A stretch of 64,000 nt of DNA from CAWCBH01 sp963793785 (GTDB lineage Bacteria > Actinomycetota > Thermoleophilia > Solirubrobacterales > 70-9). Below the pieces are notes generated by a model that saw nothing but the letters and a program-made list of their open reading frames with translations, was not told the DNA's origin and made no database searches. Within the stretch, counting starts at the first letter, position 1. Every line of letters starts with the position of its first letter. Below, piece by piece: positions 39,924-47,721 of the stretch. The translations under genes and the position numbers were made by a program. The stretch is from contig CAWCBH010000003.1 of the NCBI GenBank assembly GCA_963793785.1, positions 1,178,001 through 1,242,000 of the forward strand. Direction: 5' to 3'.

Positions 39924-41027
39924 TTATCGGTCGAGGGCGGCGAGCACGGCTTCGGTCATCTCCTCGGTCCCGACCTCGACCCTCTCCGGGAGGTCGGGTA
40001 CCGGCGCGGTCTGGGAGGCATCCGGCGCCAAGTCGGGCGTGCGCAGGCCGCGCTCGAGGACGGCGTCGACGGCGGCCTCGATCGCCGCGGCTTGCGCGGG
40101 CATCTGCAGCCCGTGTCGCAGCATCATCGCCGCCGAGAGGAAGGTGGCGAGCGGATTGGCGATCCCCCGGCCGGCGATGTCGGGCGCGGAGCCGTGCACC
40201 GGCTCGAACAGCCCAGGACCGCTGTCGCCGAGACTGGCGGACGGCAGCATTCCCAGCGAGCCGGTCAGCATCGCCGCCTCGTCGCTGAGGATGTCGCCGA
40301 ACATGTTCTCGGTCAGGACGACGTCGAGGTCTGCCGGGCGGGAGACCAGCTGCATCGCGGCGTTGTCGACCAGCAGGTGGTCGAGGGAGACGTCGGGATG
40401 AAGCGCCCCGACCTCGGTCACGACCTCGCGCCACAGACGCGAGGTCTCCAGCACGTTGGCCTTGTCGACCGAGGTAACCCGCGGGGAGCGCCCGCCGGGC
40501 TGCGATCGCTGCCGCGCGGCGTCGAAGGCGACCCCCGCGATGCGCTCGATCTCGGGCCGGGAGTAGGCGCAGGTGTCGAAGGCAGCGTCTGCTGTCCGGC
40601 CCTTGTCGCCGAAGTAGATCCCGCCGGTCAGCTCCCTGACGACGAGCAGGTCGGTGCCGGCGATCCGGTCCTCCCGCAGCGGGCTGGCGCCGACCAGCGC
40701 CGGGCTGGGCCGGACCGGGCGCAGGTTCGCGTACAGGCCGAGCCCCTTTCGCAGCCCTAGCAGGCCCTGCTCAGGCCGGGGAGCGTCCGGATCGGTCGTG
40801 TCCCACTTCGGCCCGCCGACCGCTCCCAGCAGCACCGCGTCGGCCTCCCGGCAGGCGCCGAGAACCGAGTCGGTGAGCGCCGAGCCGTGGGCGTCGATCG
40901 AGGCACCGCCGACCAGGTGCTCGCTGAACTCGAACTCTCCGAGGACATCGAGCACTCGCAGGGTTGCGGCGACGATCTCGGGGCCGATGCCGTCGCCGGG
41001 CAGGACCGCGATTCGGCGAGCGCTCAC
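39924..41027 (-). CDS. leuB: 3-Isopropylmalate dehydrogenase
   Basis: Oxidatively decarboxylates 3-isopropylmalate in leucine synthesis. The 367-residue protein shows IAVLPGDGIGPEIVAATLRVL, the substrate loop YANLRPVRP, RELTGGIYFGDKGR and the ICDH/IMDH signature LTENMFGDILSDEAAMLTGSLGMLPSASLG near residue 250. The C-terminal ~50 residues are acidic and longer than usual. Its GTG/ATG start at 41027 overlaps the methyltransferase stop, joining it to the leuC-leuD unit. Confidence 0.96.
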   Translation of the reverse strand: MSARRIAVLPGDGIGPEIVAATLRVLDVLGEFEFSEHLVGGASIDAHGSALTDSVLGACREADAVLLGAVGGPKWDTTDPDAPRPEQGLLGLRKGLGLYANLRPVRPSPALVGASPLREDRIAGTDLLVVRELTGGIYFGDKGRTADAAFDTCAYSRPEIERIAGVAFDAARQRSQPGGRSPRVTSVDKANVLETSRLWREVVTEVGALHPDVSLDHLLVDNAAMQLVSRPADLDVVLTENMFGDILSDEAAMLTGSLGMLPSASLGDSGPGLFEPVHGSAPDIAGRGIANPLATFLSAAMMLRHGLQMPAQAAAIEAAVDAVLERGLRTPDLAPDASQTAPVPDLPERVEVGTEEMTEAVLAALDR

Positions 41028-41794
41028 GGCCTGCGGGCCTCGATGTTGAGCCGCACGTAGTCGATCACGAGCGGCTCGCCGGCCTCGGCGGCGACTCGAT
41101 CGACGAACGGGTCACGCAGCTCTGCCGGCAGGTGTTGGAGGTGGGGGCCGAGCGTGACCGCTTCGAGATACTCGCGCGGGCGTTCCGGCTTCACCGACTT
41201 CGGCTGCAACCAGCAGCGGACGCCGGCGAAGCCCGCATCCCGCAGGCGTCGTTCGGTGTCCTGCGGCGAGGCGAAGTTCCAAAGCGAGGGCAGGTCTCGA
41301 AGGTGCACGGCGAAGGTCGCCTCGGCGGCGACGGCGCGGATCGTCGCGGCGAGGGACGCGACATTGCCCTCCCCCCCGCACTGGGCCACGAGCATTCCAC
41401 CGGGCGCAAGCGCCGCGAACAGGCGCGCGAAGAGGCGGTCGTGGTCGAGGAGCCAGTGAAAGACGGCGTTGGAGAAGACGGCGTCGACCTGCTGCTCGAG
41501 CTGCAGCTCGGCCAGATCGCCTTGCCGCACGTCGGCCGCCTCGCCGAGCCGCTCGCGCGCCTTCTCGACCATCGAATTCGAGGCGTCGACAGCGATCACC
41601 CGCCCAGCGGGCAATCGCTCCACCAGGGCCTCGGTGACGCGGCCGCTTCCGCAGCCGGCGTCGAGCACGGTCTCGTCCCCGCGCAGCGGCAGCCGCTCCA
41701 GCACCTCCTGGCTCCATTCGTACTGGGGCTGGGCCACCTGGTCGTAGACCTCGGCGTCCCACTCGCGCGGCCCCGTGTGGGAGGTCCGGGCCAC
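41024..41794 (-). CDS. Trans-aconitate-2-methyltransferase-like SAM methyltransferase
   Basis: A 256-residue class I SAM methyltransferase. Motif I is VLDAGCGSGRVTEALVERLP near residue 43, then VIAVDASNSMVEKARERLG, VRQGDLAELQL and FSNAVFHWLLDHDRLFARLFAALAPGGML. The W at WDAEVYDQVAQPQYEWSQEVLERL and the FHW motif resemble Tam, which esterifies trans-aconitate, a by-product of aconitase-type chemistry. It is inserted between leuD and leuB; whether it acts on a leucine-pathway intermediate by-product is inference. Confidence 0.85.
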   Translation of the reverse strand: MARTSHTGPREWDAEVYDQVAQPQYEWSQEVLERLPLRGDETVLDAGCGSGRVTEALVERLPAGRVIAVDASNSMVEKARERLGEAADVRQGDLAELQLEQQVDAVFSNAVFHWLLDHDRLFARLFAALAPGGMLVAQCGGEGNVASLAATIRAVAAEATFAVHLRDLPSLWNFASPQDTERRLRDAGFAGVRCWLQPKSVKPERPREYLEAVTLGPHLQHLPAELRDPFVDRVAAEAGEPLVIDYVRLNIEARRP

Positions 41795-41797
41795 TGC

Positions 41798-42361
41798 TCA
41801 GAGTTGCGTCGTGACCGGGCCGGCGGCGGACCGCCCGGAGCGCTCGAAGGCATCGATCGCCGCCTCGCGCTCCAGGGTGATCCCGATCTCGTCGAGACCA
41901 TGGCTGAGCCGGTGCTGGACGTCGGGCTCGATCTCGAACCGGAAGACGCCGCCGGCGCAGTCGACCGTCTGATCGTCGAGGTCGATGCGAGCCGCGCCCG
42001 CCTCGGCGACCGCGCGGCAGCCCGGCTCGTCGAGGACCACCGGGAGCAGCCCGATCTTGGTGCAGTTGACGTAGAAGATGTCGGCGAAGGAGGGCGCCAC
42101 GATCGCCTCGAAGCCGAAGTCCTGCAGCGCCCACGGCGCGTGCTCGCGCGAGGACCCGCAGCCGAAGTTGCGACCGGCGAGCAGGATCGGGTTGGGCTCC
42201 AGCTCGATCTCGCCGTCGCGGATCCAGTCGTAGAAGAGGAACTCCCCGAAGCCGGTTCGCTCGATTCGCTTCAGGAACTGCTTCGGGATGATCTGGTCGG
42301 TGTCGACGTCGGCGCGATCGAGCACCGACACCTTGCCCTCGATGACCTCGACGGGCTTCAT
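41798..42361 (-). CDS. leuD: 3-Isopropylmalate dehydratase small subunit
   Basis: Swivel-domain subunit that pairs with LeuC. The 187-residue protein has VSVLDRADVDTDQIIPKQFL at the start and the signature LLAGRNFGCGSSREHAPWALQDFGFEAIVAPSFADIFYVNC. The ATG at 42361 overlaps the leuC TGA. Length fits the family. Confidence 0.96.
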   Translation of the reverse strand: MKPVEVIEGKVSVLDRADVDTDQIIPKQFLKRIERTGFGEFLFYDWIRDGEIELEPNPILLAGRNFGCGSSREHAPWALQDFGFEAIVAPSFADIFYVNCTKIGLLPVVLDEPGCRAVAEAGAARIDLDDQTVDCAGGVFRFEIEPDVQHRLSHGLDEIGITLEREAAIDAFERSGRSAAGPVTTQL

Positions 42362-43743
42362 GCCCAGGACCTGATGTCGACGAAGCGGCCTTCGACCGCC
42401 GCCGCCGCCGCCATCCTCGGGCTGACCAGGTGCGTGCGCCCGCCCTTGCCCTGGCGGCCCTCGAAGTTGCGGTTCGACGTCGATGCGCAGCGCTCGCCGA
42501 CGTCGAGGATGTCGGGGTTCATTCCCAGGCACATCGAGCAGCCGGCCTCGCGCCACTCGAACCCGGCGGCGCGAAAGACCTCGTCCAGCCCCTCCTCCTC
42601 GGCGCTCGCCTTCACCTGCTGGGAGCCCGGGACGACCATCGCCCGTACCGAGCGGGAGACCTTGCGGCCGTCGACCATCGCCGCGGCGTCGCGCAGGTCC
42701 TCGATCCGGGAGTTCGTGCAGGAGCCGATGAAGACGCGATCGAGACCGATCTCGGTCATCGGCGTGCCCGGCTCGAGGTCCATGTAGGCAAGGGCGCGCT
42801 CGGCGGTCTCGCGGTCCACCGGACCCTCCAGGGAGGCGGGATCGGGAACCGAGCCGGTGACCTCGACGACCATCGCCGGGGTCGTCCCCCAGCTGACCAT
42901 CGGGGAGATTGCGGCGGCGTCGACCTCGACCTCGGTGTCGAAGCGGGCTCCGGCGTCGCTCGGCAGGCTGCGCCAGCGCTCGACCGCGGCGTCGAAGTCC
43001 TGCGGGGCTCCGGGCCGCCCGCGGACCCAGTCCACGGTCGTCTGGTCGGGCGCGATCATCCCGGCGCGGCCGCCCCCCTCGATGGTCATGTTGCAGATCG
43101 TCATCCGGCCGGGCATCGAAAGCGCCTCGATCGCCGGACCGGCGTACTCGACCGCATGCCCGACCATCCCTCCGGTGCCGAGCCGCCCGATCGTCGCCAG
43201 GATCAGGTCCTTCGGCGTCACCCCGTCGGCGAGGGCACCGCGGTAGTCGATCCGCATCGTCTTCGGACGCTTCTGGATCAGGCACTGGGTTGCGAGGACG
43301 TGCTCGACCTCCGAGGTGCCGATGCCGACGGCGAGGGCGCCAAAGGCGCCGTGGGTCGCGGTGTGGCTGTCGCCGCAGACGATCGTCATCCCCGGCTGGG
43401 TCAGGCCCAGCTCGGGCCCGATCACGTGCACGATCCCCTGCCGCTCGGAGCCCATCGAGTAGACCGGGATGCCGAACTCCTCGCAGTTTCGCTCCAGCGT
43501 CTCCACCTGGACCCGGGACAGCTTGTCGGCGATCAGGGCCGCCGCCCTGGTCCCGTCGGTGGGCACGTTGTGGTCGGCGGTGGCGACGGTCTTGTCGGGA
43601 CGGCGGACGCCGCGACCGGCGAGGCGGAGGCCCTCGAATGCCTGCGCGGAGGTCACCTCGTGGACCAGGTGCAGGTCGACGTAGATCAGGCCCTCGGCCA
43701 CCTCGTGCTGCTCCCAGATCTTCTCGAACATCGTTTGCGCCAC
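42358..43743 (-). CDS. leuC: 3-Isopropylmalate dehydratase large subunit
   Basis: Aconitase-family Fe-S enzyme that isomerises 2- to 3-isopropylmalate. The three cluster cysteines are visible in CFIGSCTNSR-type FIGSCTNSRIEDLRDAA and CSMCLGMNPD near residues 340-400. VCGDSHTATHGAFGALAVGIGTSEVEHVLATQCL is the typical N-terminal block. At 461 residues it is the standard bacterial heterodimer type. It begins 2 bases after the XRE-cupin gene stop. Confidence 0.97.
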   Translation of the reverse strand: MAQTMFEKIWEQHEVAEGLIYVDLHLVHEVTSAQAFEGLRLAGRGVRRPDKTVATADHNVPTDGTRAAALIADKLSRVQVETLERNCEEFGIPVYSMGSERQGIVHVIGPELGLTQPGMTIVCGDSHTATHGAFGALAVGIGTSEVEHVLATQCLIQKRPKTMRIDYRGALADGVTPKDLILATIGRLGTGGMVGHAVEYAGPAIEALSMPGRMTICNMTIEGGGRAGMIAPDQTTVDWVRGRPGAPQDFDAAVERWRSLPSDAGARFDTEVEVDAAAISPMVSWGTTPAMVVEVTGSVPDPASLEGPVDRETAERALAYMDLEPGTPMTEIGLDRVFIGSCTNSRIEDLRDAAAMVDGRKVSRSVRAMVVPGSQQVKASAEEEGLDEVFRAAGFEWREAGCSMCLGMNPDILDVGERCASTSNRNFEGRQGKGGRTHLVSPRMAAAAAVEGRFVDIRSWA

Positions 43744-43745
43744 GA

Positions 43746-44348
43746 TCAGCTCCTGCGAAGGCCGGCTGCGATCACGGCCAAAAAGCGGGTCGGCTCGGGG
43801 CCCGGGTTCTCGAAGTGGTGCGGGAGGTCGGCGTCGAAGGTGACGCTGTCGCCCGCCGCGAGCTGGTGACGGGAGGCGTCGACCAGCAACGCCAGCCGGC
43901 CCTCGATCACGACCGCGGTCTCACGGCTTCCGGGCTCGTGCATCGGCGGGTCGTCGGGTCCCCCGGTCGCCGCGCCGGGGTCGAGCGAATGCAGGGAGAC
44001 GTCGGCGCGCTGTCCGGGCAGGGGCGGGGTCAGCTCCTCGAAGGCGTGGCCGTGGCGCTTCGCCCCTCGGCGCTTCCCGGCCCGGGTGACGACGACGTGC
44101 TCGGCTTCGTCGAGTCGCAGCAGCTGGGAAAGCGTCAGCTCCAGGCCGGCAGCGATCTTCGCAGCCACGGTCAGCGTCGGGCTGGTCTCGCCCCGCTCGA
44201 CCTGGGAGAGCATCGGGGCGCTGACCTGGCTGCGCTCGGCGAGGTCGCGCAGCGAGAGGCCCATCGCCTCGCGAAGGGCCCGCACACGAACGCCGACGCT
44301 TCCGTTCAGGTCAGGCCGTAGGTCACGTTCGGAGACGGCGGGCGTCAT
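43746..44348 (-). CDS. XRE-family transcriptional regulator with cupin domain
   Basis: A 200-residue regulator. The N-terminal helix-turn-helix RVRALREAMGLSLRDLAERSQVSAPMLSQVERGETSPTLTVAAKIAAGL is a standard XRE/SinR fold (residues ~20-70). The C-terminal cupin (HEPGSRETAVVIEGRLALLVDASRHQLAAGDSVTFDADLPHHFENPG) probably senses a small ligand. It is the first gene of the leuC-leuD-methyltransferase-leuB unit, 2 bases before leuC, so it likely controls leucine genes and itself. A GCGTAC-N8-GTACGC repeat lies 4 bases upstream of its ATG. Confidence 0.88.
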   Translation of the reverse strand: MTPAVSERDLRPDLNGSVGVRVRALREAMGLSLRDLAERSQVSAPMLSQVERGETSPTLTVAAKIAAGLELTLSQLLRLDEAEHVVVTRAGKRRGAKRHGHAFEELTPPLPGQRADVSLHSLDPGAATGGPDDPPMHEPGSRETAVVIEGRLALLVDASRHQLAAGDSVTFDADLPHHFENPGPEPTRFLAVIAAGLRRS

Positions 44349-44351
44349 CGG

Positions 44352-44371
44352 GCGTACGGTATCACGTACGC
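44352..44371 (-). promoter_or_regulatory. Candidate operator of the XRE-leuCD unit
   Basis: Inverted repeat GCGTAC-GGTATCAC-GTACGC. It overlaps the region expected to hold the promoter; the minus-strand TGATAC in its centre could be a -10 element, 11 nt before the ATG. Confidence 0.55.
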
Positions 44372-44398
44372 TCGTATGCCAGATGCGACTGCTGCCGG

Positions 44399-45151
44399 CT
44401 AGCGCTGCTGGCCCGTGGGCCTGATCAGCATCTCGTTCACGTTGACCCGCTGCGGCGCCGAGACCGCGTAGACGATCGCGGCGGCCATGTCGGAGGCCTG
44501 CAGCACCTCGCCGGTCGATTCGCGCATCTTCTCGATCGCGTCGACGACCATCGGATGGGTGTTGTGGCCTTGCAGCTCGGTGTCCACGAAGCCCGGCTCG
44601 AGGCAGGTGACGCGGATCTTGGAGTGGGCACCCTCCTGGCGCAACGCCTCCGAGAATCCGGTCACCCCCCACTTGGTCATGTTGTAGACGCCGCTGCCGA
44701 GGCCGGCGGTGCGGCCGGCGACGGAGGAGACGTTGACGACGTGCCCGCCGCCGGCCTCCCGCATCAACGGCATCGCCGCTTGCGTGCAGTAGAGGAGGCC
44801 GAGCAGGTTGACCTCGATCATCGTCCGCCACTCGTCGGTGTCGGCGCCTTCGATCGGACCGAGCAGCATCACGCCGGCGTTGTTGACGAGGATGTCGATG
44901 CCGCCCATCGCCTCGGCGGCTCCCTCGACGAAGGCGCGAGCCGCGGTCTCGTCGGAAACGTCGACCTCGAACACATGGGCGCCGCTTTCCCCGTTGGAGA
45001 TCCTTTCGGCGAGCGAGTCGAGGCGGTCGCGACGGCGAGCGCCCAGCGCGACGACGGCGCCTTCATCGGCCAGCGCGACCGCGGTCGCCTCTCCGATTCC
45101 CGAGGAGGCGCCGGTGATCACCGCTCTGCGTCCAGCCAGGGCTCCAGGCAC
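44399..45151 (-). CDS. SDR-family oxidoreductase
   Basis: A classical short-chain dehydrogenase of 250 residues. Cofactor motif AVITGASSGIGEATAVALADEG, NNAGV in DILVNNAGVMLLGPIEG, catalytic Ser in VVNVSSVAGRTAGLGSG and YxxxK as VYNMTKWGVTGFSEALRQEG near residue 155. The end (MAAAIVYAVSAPQRVNVNEMLIRPTGQ) is the YdfG-like serine/3-hydroxy-acid dehydrogenase pattern. GTG start at 45151 with TAGGCT 7 nt before it. Substrate unknown. Confidence 0.9.
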   Translation of the reverse strand: MPGALAGRRAVITGASSGIGEATAVALADEGAVVALGARRRDRLDSLAERISNGESGAHVFEVDVSDETAARAFVEGAAEAMGGIDILVNNAGVMLLGPIEGADTDEWRTMIEVNLLGLLYCTQAAMPLMREAGGGHVVNVSSVAGRTAGLGSGVYNMTKWGVTGFSEALRQEGAHSKIRVTCLEPGFVDTELQGHNTHPMVVDAIEKMRESTGEVLQASDMAAAIVYAVSAPQRVNVNEMLIRPTGQQR

Positions 45152-45158
45152 GAATCGG

Positions 45159-45164
45159 AGCCTA
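45159..45164 (-). promoter_or_regulatory. Putative leaderless -10 hexamer (TAGGCT) of the SDR gene
   Basis: TAGGCT ends 7 nt before the GTG at 45151; same hexamer and spacing as at the quinone reductase and DUF2277 genes. Confidence 0.55.
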
Positions 45165-45199
45165 ACGGGTGAGCGGCGCTTTACCGCCTTTTGTGTATC

Positions 45200-45205
45200 T
45201 ATACT
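45200..45205 (+). promoter_or_regulatory. -10 element of the riboswitch-CAP transcript
   Basis: TATACT preceded by TGTGTATC, a good extended -10 just before the riboswitch. No convincing -35. Confidence 0.5.
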
Positions 45206-45208
45206 GCC

Positions 45209-45357
45209 GCGCAGGAAAACCTGCCGAGTCCCTCCAGGCACGCCTGGAGGGAGCGGGGGAACCAAAAGGGACAGGAAGTCCCAGGGGCGAATCGGAGACC
45301 ACGTCCGTAGCGCTGCTCTTTTTGCGCGAGCCCGCCAGCTAACCCCGCAGGCTGCAG
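45209..45357 (+). ncRNA. Cyclic di-AMP riboswitch (ydaO-yuaA type)
   Basis: The conserved ydaO blocks occur in order: GAGCGGGGGAACCAA, a short hairpin, AGGGGCGAATCGG, CCGTAG, then GAGCCCGCCAGCTAACCCCGCAGGC, which is the best-conserved 3' part of the element. Additional hairpins GCAGGAAAACCTGC and TCCCTCCAGGCACGCCTGGAGGGA are at the 5' side. In actinobacteria this riboswitch commonly precedes cell-wall hydrolase or resuscitation genes, and here it precedes an exported CAP protein. c-di-AMP binding normally turns the downstream gene off. Confidence 0.88.
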
Positions 45358-45372
45358 AAAGAGAGGATTCCG

Positions 45373-45978
45373 TTGGACTCCAGTCGTCCCCTTGCGGTTT
45401 TCGCTTCCAGCGCGCCACGGATGGCGCTCGTTGCTGCAGCGATCGCCGCCACCCTGGCGCTGTTCCCTCCATCGTCTGCCGGCGCTGCGTCGGCGGGGGC
45501 CTCCGAGCGCGCCCGCGGCTGTCCGCACGCTCGCACCCTGCCCGCGAAGGCGACCAACAGGCAGCTGCGCATCGCAGTCCGCTGCCTGGTCAATCATCGC
45601 CGAGCCGCGAAGGGCCTGCATAGCCTCAAGGTCAGCAAGCGATTGCGAAAAGCGGCCACCGGTCATTCTCGGGCGATGGTGCGCTACGACTTCTTCTCGC
45701 ACTACAGCCTTTCCGGCCGCAGCTTCTCGACTCGGATCCGCCTCGCCGGGTACCTCGCCGGCGCCAGCAGCTGGCGGGTCGGCGAGGTGATCGGCGCCGG
45801 CACCGGGCGCCGCGGGACGGCGCGATGGATGGTCCGGGCCTGGATGCAAAGCCCCGGCCACCGCGAGGAGATCCTCACCCGCGGCTACCGCCACCTCGGC
45901 GTCGGCGTAACCGACGGCTTCCCCGGTGGCGGCCGCCGCGGGGCGACCTACACGATCGACTTCGGAACTCGCGGCTAG
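45373..45978 (+). CDS. Secreted CAP-domain protein
   Basis: A 201-residue exported protein with signal region APRMALVAAAIAATLALFPPSSAGA. The CAP/SCP domain shows ALRC-type AVRCLVNHRRAAKGLHSLKVSKRLRKAATGHSRAMVRYDFFSHYSLSGRSFSTRI, then WMQSPGHREEILTRGYRHLGVGVT, where SHY, the HR of PGHRE and GVGV are the usual CAP motifs. Bacterial CAP proteins are wall- or surface-associated; enzymatic role unproven. The start appears to be TTG at 45373 with AGAGAGG 7 nt upstream; an ATG at 45421 is an alternative. Controlled by the riboswitch upstream. Confidence 0.88.
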   Translation: MDSSRPLAVFASSAPRMALVAAAIAATLALFPPSSAGAASAGASERARGCPHARTLPAKATNRQLRIAVRCLVNHRRAAKGLHSLKVSKRLRKAATGHSRAMVRYDFFSHYSLSGRSFSTRIRLAGYLAGASSWRVGEVIGAGTGRRGTARWMVRAWMQSPGHREEILTRGYRHLGVGVTDGFPGGGRRGATYTIDFGTRG

Positions 45979-45984
45979 CCCGAC

Positions 45985-47571
45985 TTAGGGCCCGGGCGTC
46001 CGCTCGACCGCGGCCTCGGCCGTGGCGGCCTCCGCCTCGCGGATCGCAGCTCCCTCGAGCGCGTTGGAGAGCGCCCGGACGTAGGCGCGGGCGGATGCCT
46101 CGAGGATGTCTGTGGCGACGCCCTGGCCGCTCGCCAGCCGCCCCGCGGCGCGCAGCATCACCGTCACCTCGCCGAGCGCGTCCTCACCCTCGGTGACGGC
46201 TTCGACCGCATAGCGGCGCAGCTCGCATTCGGTGTCGGTGGCTTTCTGGATCGCGCGAAAGATCGCGTCGACCGGGCCGTCGCCGGTAGAGGTGCCGGTC
46301 GCCTCCTCGCCGGAGGGCATGTTGACGGCGACCGTCGCCGTCGGCTCTCGACGGGAACCGGCCTGGACCTCGAACCAGGCCAGGTTGTAGGACTCGGCCC
46401 GCTCGCGCATCTCGTCGGAGACGATCGCCTCCAGGTCGAGAGCTGTCACCTGCTTCTTCTTGTCGGCGACCTCCTTGAAGCGTTTGAAGGCCTGGTTCAG
46501 CGCCCCGCCCTCGACCCTGAAGCCGAGCTGCTCGAGAGCGTCGCGCAGCGCGTGGCGGCCGGAGTGCTTGCCGAGCACGATCGAGTTCGACTCCAGCCCG
46601 ACCTCGGTCGCATCCATGATCTCGTAGGTGGTGCGCTCCTTCAGCACCCCGTCCTGGTGGATCCCGGACTCGTGCGCGAAGGCGTTGCGTCCCACCACCG
46701 CCTTGTTGGGCTGCACGGCGTAGCCGGTCAAGCGCGAGACCATGCGGCTGGTCCGCGCCAGCTCGCGGGTGTTGACGCCAGTCGCCAGACCGTGCACGTC
46801 GCTGCGAGTCCGCACCAGCATCACGATCTCCTCCAGCGAGCAGTTGCCGGCACGCTCGCCGATCCCGTTCACGGCGCACTCGACCTGCCGGGCGCCCGCC
46901 AGCACTCCGGCATAGGAGTTCGCCACCGCGAGGCCGAGGTCGTCGTGGCAGTGAACCGAGGTGCGCACTTCGCGCAGACCGGGCACCAGCTCAAAGAGGC
47001 GGGCGAAGTAGGCGACGTACTCCTCGGGGGTCGTGTAGCCGACGGTATCGGGGATGTTGATCACCGTCGCCCCCTCGGCGACCGCGATCGCGCATACCTC
47101 GGCGGTGAACTCGATCTCAGCACGGGTCGCATCCATGGGCGAGAACTCGACGTCCTCGCAGTAGGAGCGCGCCAGCGCGACCGCCGCCCGGGCCTGGCCC
47201 TTGACGTCGTCGCGGGTCGTCTGCAGCTGGTGGGTGATGTGGATGTCGGAGGTCGAGATGAAGGTGTGGATGCGGGGCCGCGGCGAGTCCTTGATCGCCT
47301 CCCAGGCGGCGTCGATGTCGGCCTTGTGGGTGCGGGCGAGCCCGCAGATCACCGGCCCCTCGACTCGGCGGGCGATCTCGCGAACCGCCTCGTGGTCGCC
47401 CGGCGACGTGATCGGGAAGCCGGCCTCGATGACGTCCACCCCGAGCCGCGCAAGCTGCTGCGCGATCTCGACCTTCTCCTGCGTGTTCAGCGAGATGCCC
47501 GGCGACTGCTCGCCGTCTCGCAGCGTTGTGTCGAAGATGTGGACGCGGTTCGCGTCGTGGTCCTGGCCCAT
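45985..47571 (-). CDS. leuA: 2-Isopropylmalate synthase
   Basis: First committed step of leucine synthesis. The 528-residue protein begins HIFDTTLRDGEQSPGISLNTQEKVEIA with the LeuA-type GEQSPG, has the metal site VHCHDDLGLAVANSYAGVLAGARQVECAVNGIGERAGNCSLEEI, then FAHESGIHQDGVLKERTTYEIM and SIVLGKHSGRHALRDAL. The C-terminal leucine-feedback domain (residues ~390-510) is present. GAGAAGGAG, a strong Shine-Dalgarno, lies 7 nt before the ATG and is perfectly complementary to three leucine codons of the upstream leader peptide. Confidence 0.97.
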   Translation of the reverse strand: MGQDHDANRVHIFDTTLRDGEQSPGISLNTQEKVEIAQQLARLGVDVIEAGFPITSPGDHEAVREIARRVEGPVICGLARTHKADIDAAWEAIKDSPRPRIHTFISTSDIHITHQLQTTRDDVKGQARAAVALARSYCEDVEFSPMDATRAEIEFTAEVCAIAVAEGATVINIPDTVGYTTPEEYVAYFARLFELVPGLREVRTSVHCHDDLGLAVANSYAGVLAGARQVECAVNGIGERAGNCSLEEIVMLVRTRSDVHGLATGVNTRELARTSRMVSRLTGYAVQPNKAVVGRNAFAHESGIHQDGVLKERTTYEIMDATEVGLESNSIVLGKHSGRHALRDALEQLGFRVEGGALNQAFKRFKEVADKKKQVTALDLEAIVSDEMRERAESYNLAWFEVQAGSRREPTATVAVNMPSGEEATGTSTGDGPVDAIFRAIQKATDTECELRRYAVEAVTEGEDALGEVTVMLRAAGRLASGQGVATDILEASARAYVRALSNALEGAAIREAEAATAEAAVERTPGP

Positions 47572-47578
47572 CGGCCTA

Positions 47579-47666
47579 CTCCTTCTCTCTTGCTTCGAAT
47601 GACCCTTGTCTCTCGCGGCTGACGCGCCGCCCAGCGCTATTCCCCCCGAAGGGGGAGGAGAAGGAG
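47579..47666 (-). promoter_or_regulatory. leuA translational attenuator (leader Leu codons pair with the SD)
   Basis: Leader codons CUC-CUU-CUC (47658-47666) are the exact 9-base complement of the leuA Shine-Dalgarno GAGAAGGAG (47579-47587). A C5-UUCG-G5 hairpin (47642-47655) lies between. A ribosome stalled on these Leu codons would mask the anti-SD and free leuA. Confidence 0.75.
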
Positions 47667-47696
47667 GAGCGCGAGGCTGTGGGCAGCTGGGGTCAT
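47637..47696 (-). CDS. leuL: Leucine-rich leader peptide of leuA
   Basis: A 19-codon ORF: MTPAAHS-LALLLLLPL-RGE, with 7 Leu (5 in a row) and a TAG stop 65 nt upstream of leuA. Leucine-rich leader peptides upstream of leuA are known in other actinobacteria. The candidate -10 TAAGCT (47708-47713) lies 11 nt before its ATG, so the mRNA starts almost at the peptide. There is no strong Shine-Dalgarno. Confidence 0.8.
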   Translation of the reverse strand: MTPAAHSLALLLLLPLRGE

Positions 47697-47707
47697 GCGC
47701 TGTCCGC

Positions 47708-47713
47708 AGCTTA
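47708..47713 (-). promoter_or_regulatory. Candidate -10 (TAAGCT) of the leuL-leuA transcript
   Basis: TANNNT-type hexamer 11 nt before the leader-peptide ATG, within the end of the preceding gene's spacer. Weak -35. Confidence 0.35.
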
Positions 47714-47721
47714 CCGCAGGC

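Noticed and set aside
40964..42787. Plus-strand ORF of ~600 codons across leuB, the methyltransferase and leuCD
   Set aside because: Reverse-frame shadow of four recognised genes; no motif and biased composition.
47572..47721. T-box riboswitch upstream of leuA
   Set aside because: No T-box GGUGGNACCGCG bulge or specifier loop; the leader peptide and SD pairing explain the region.
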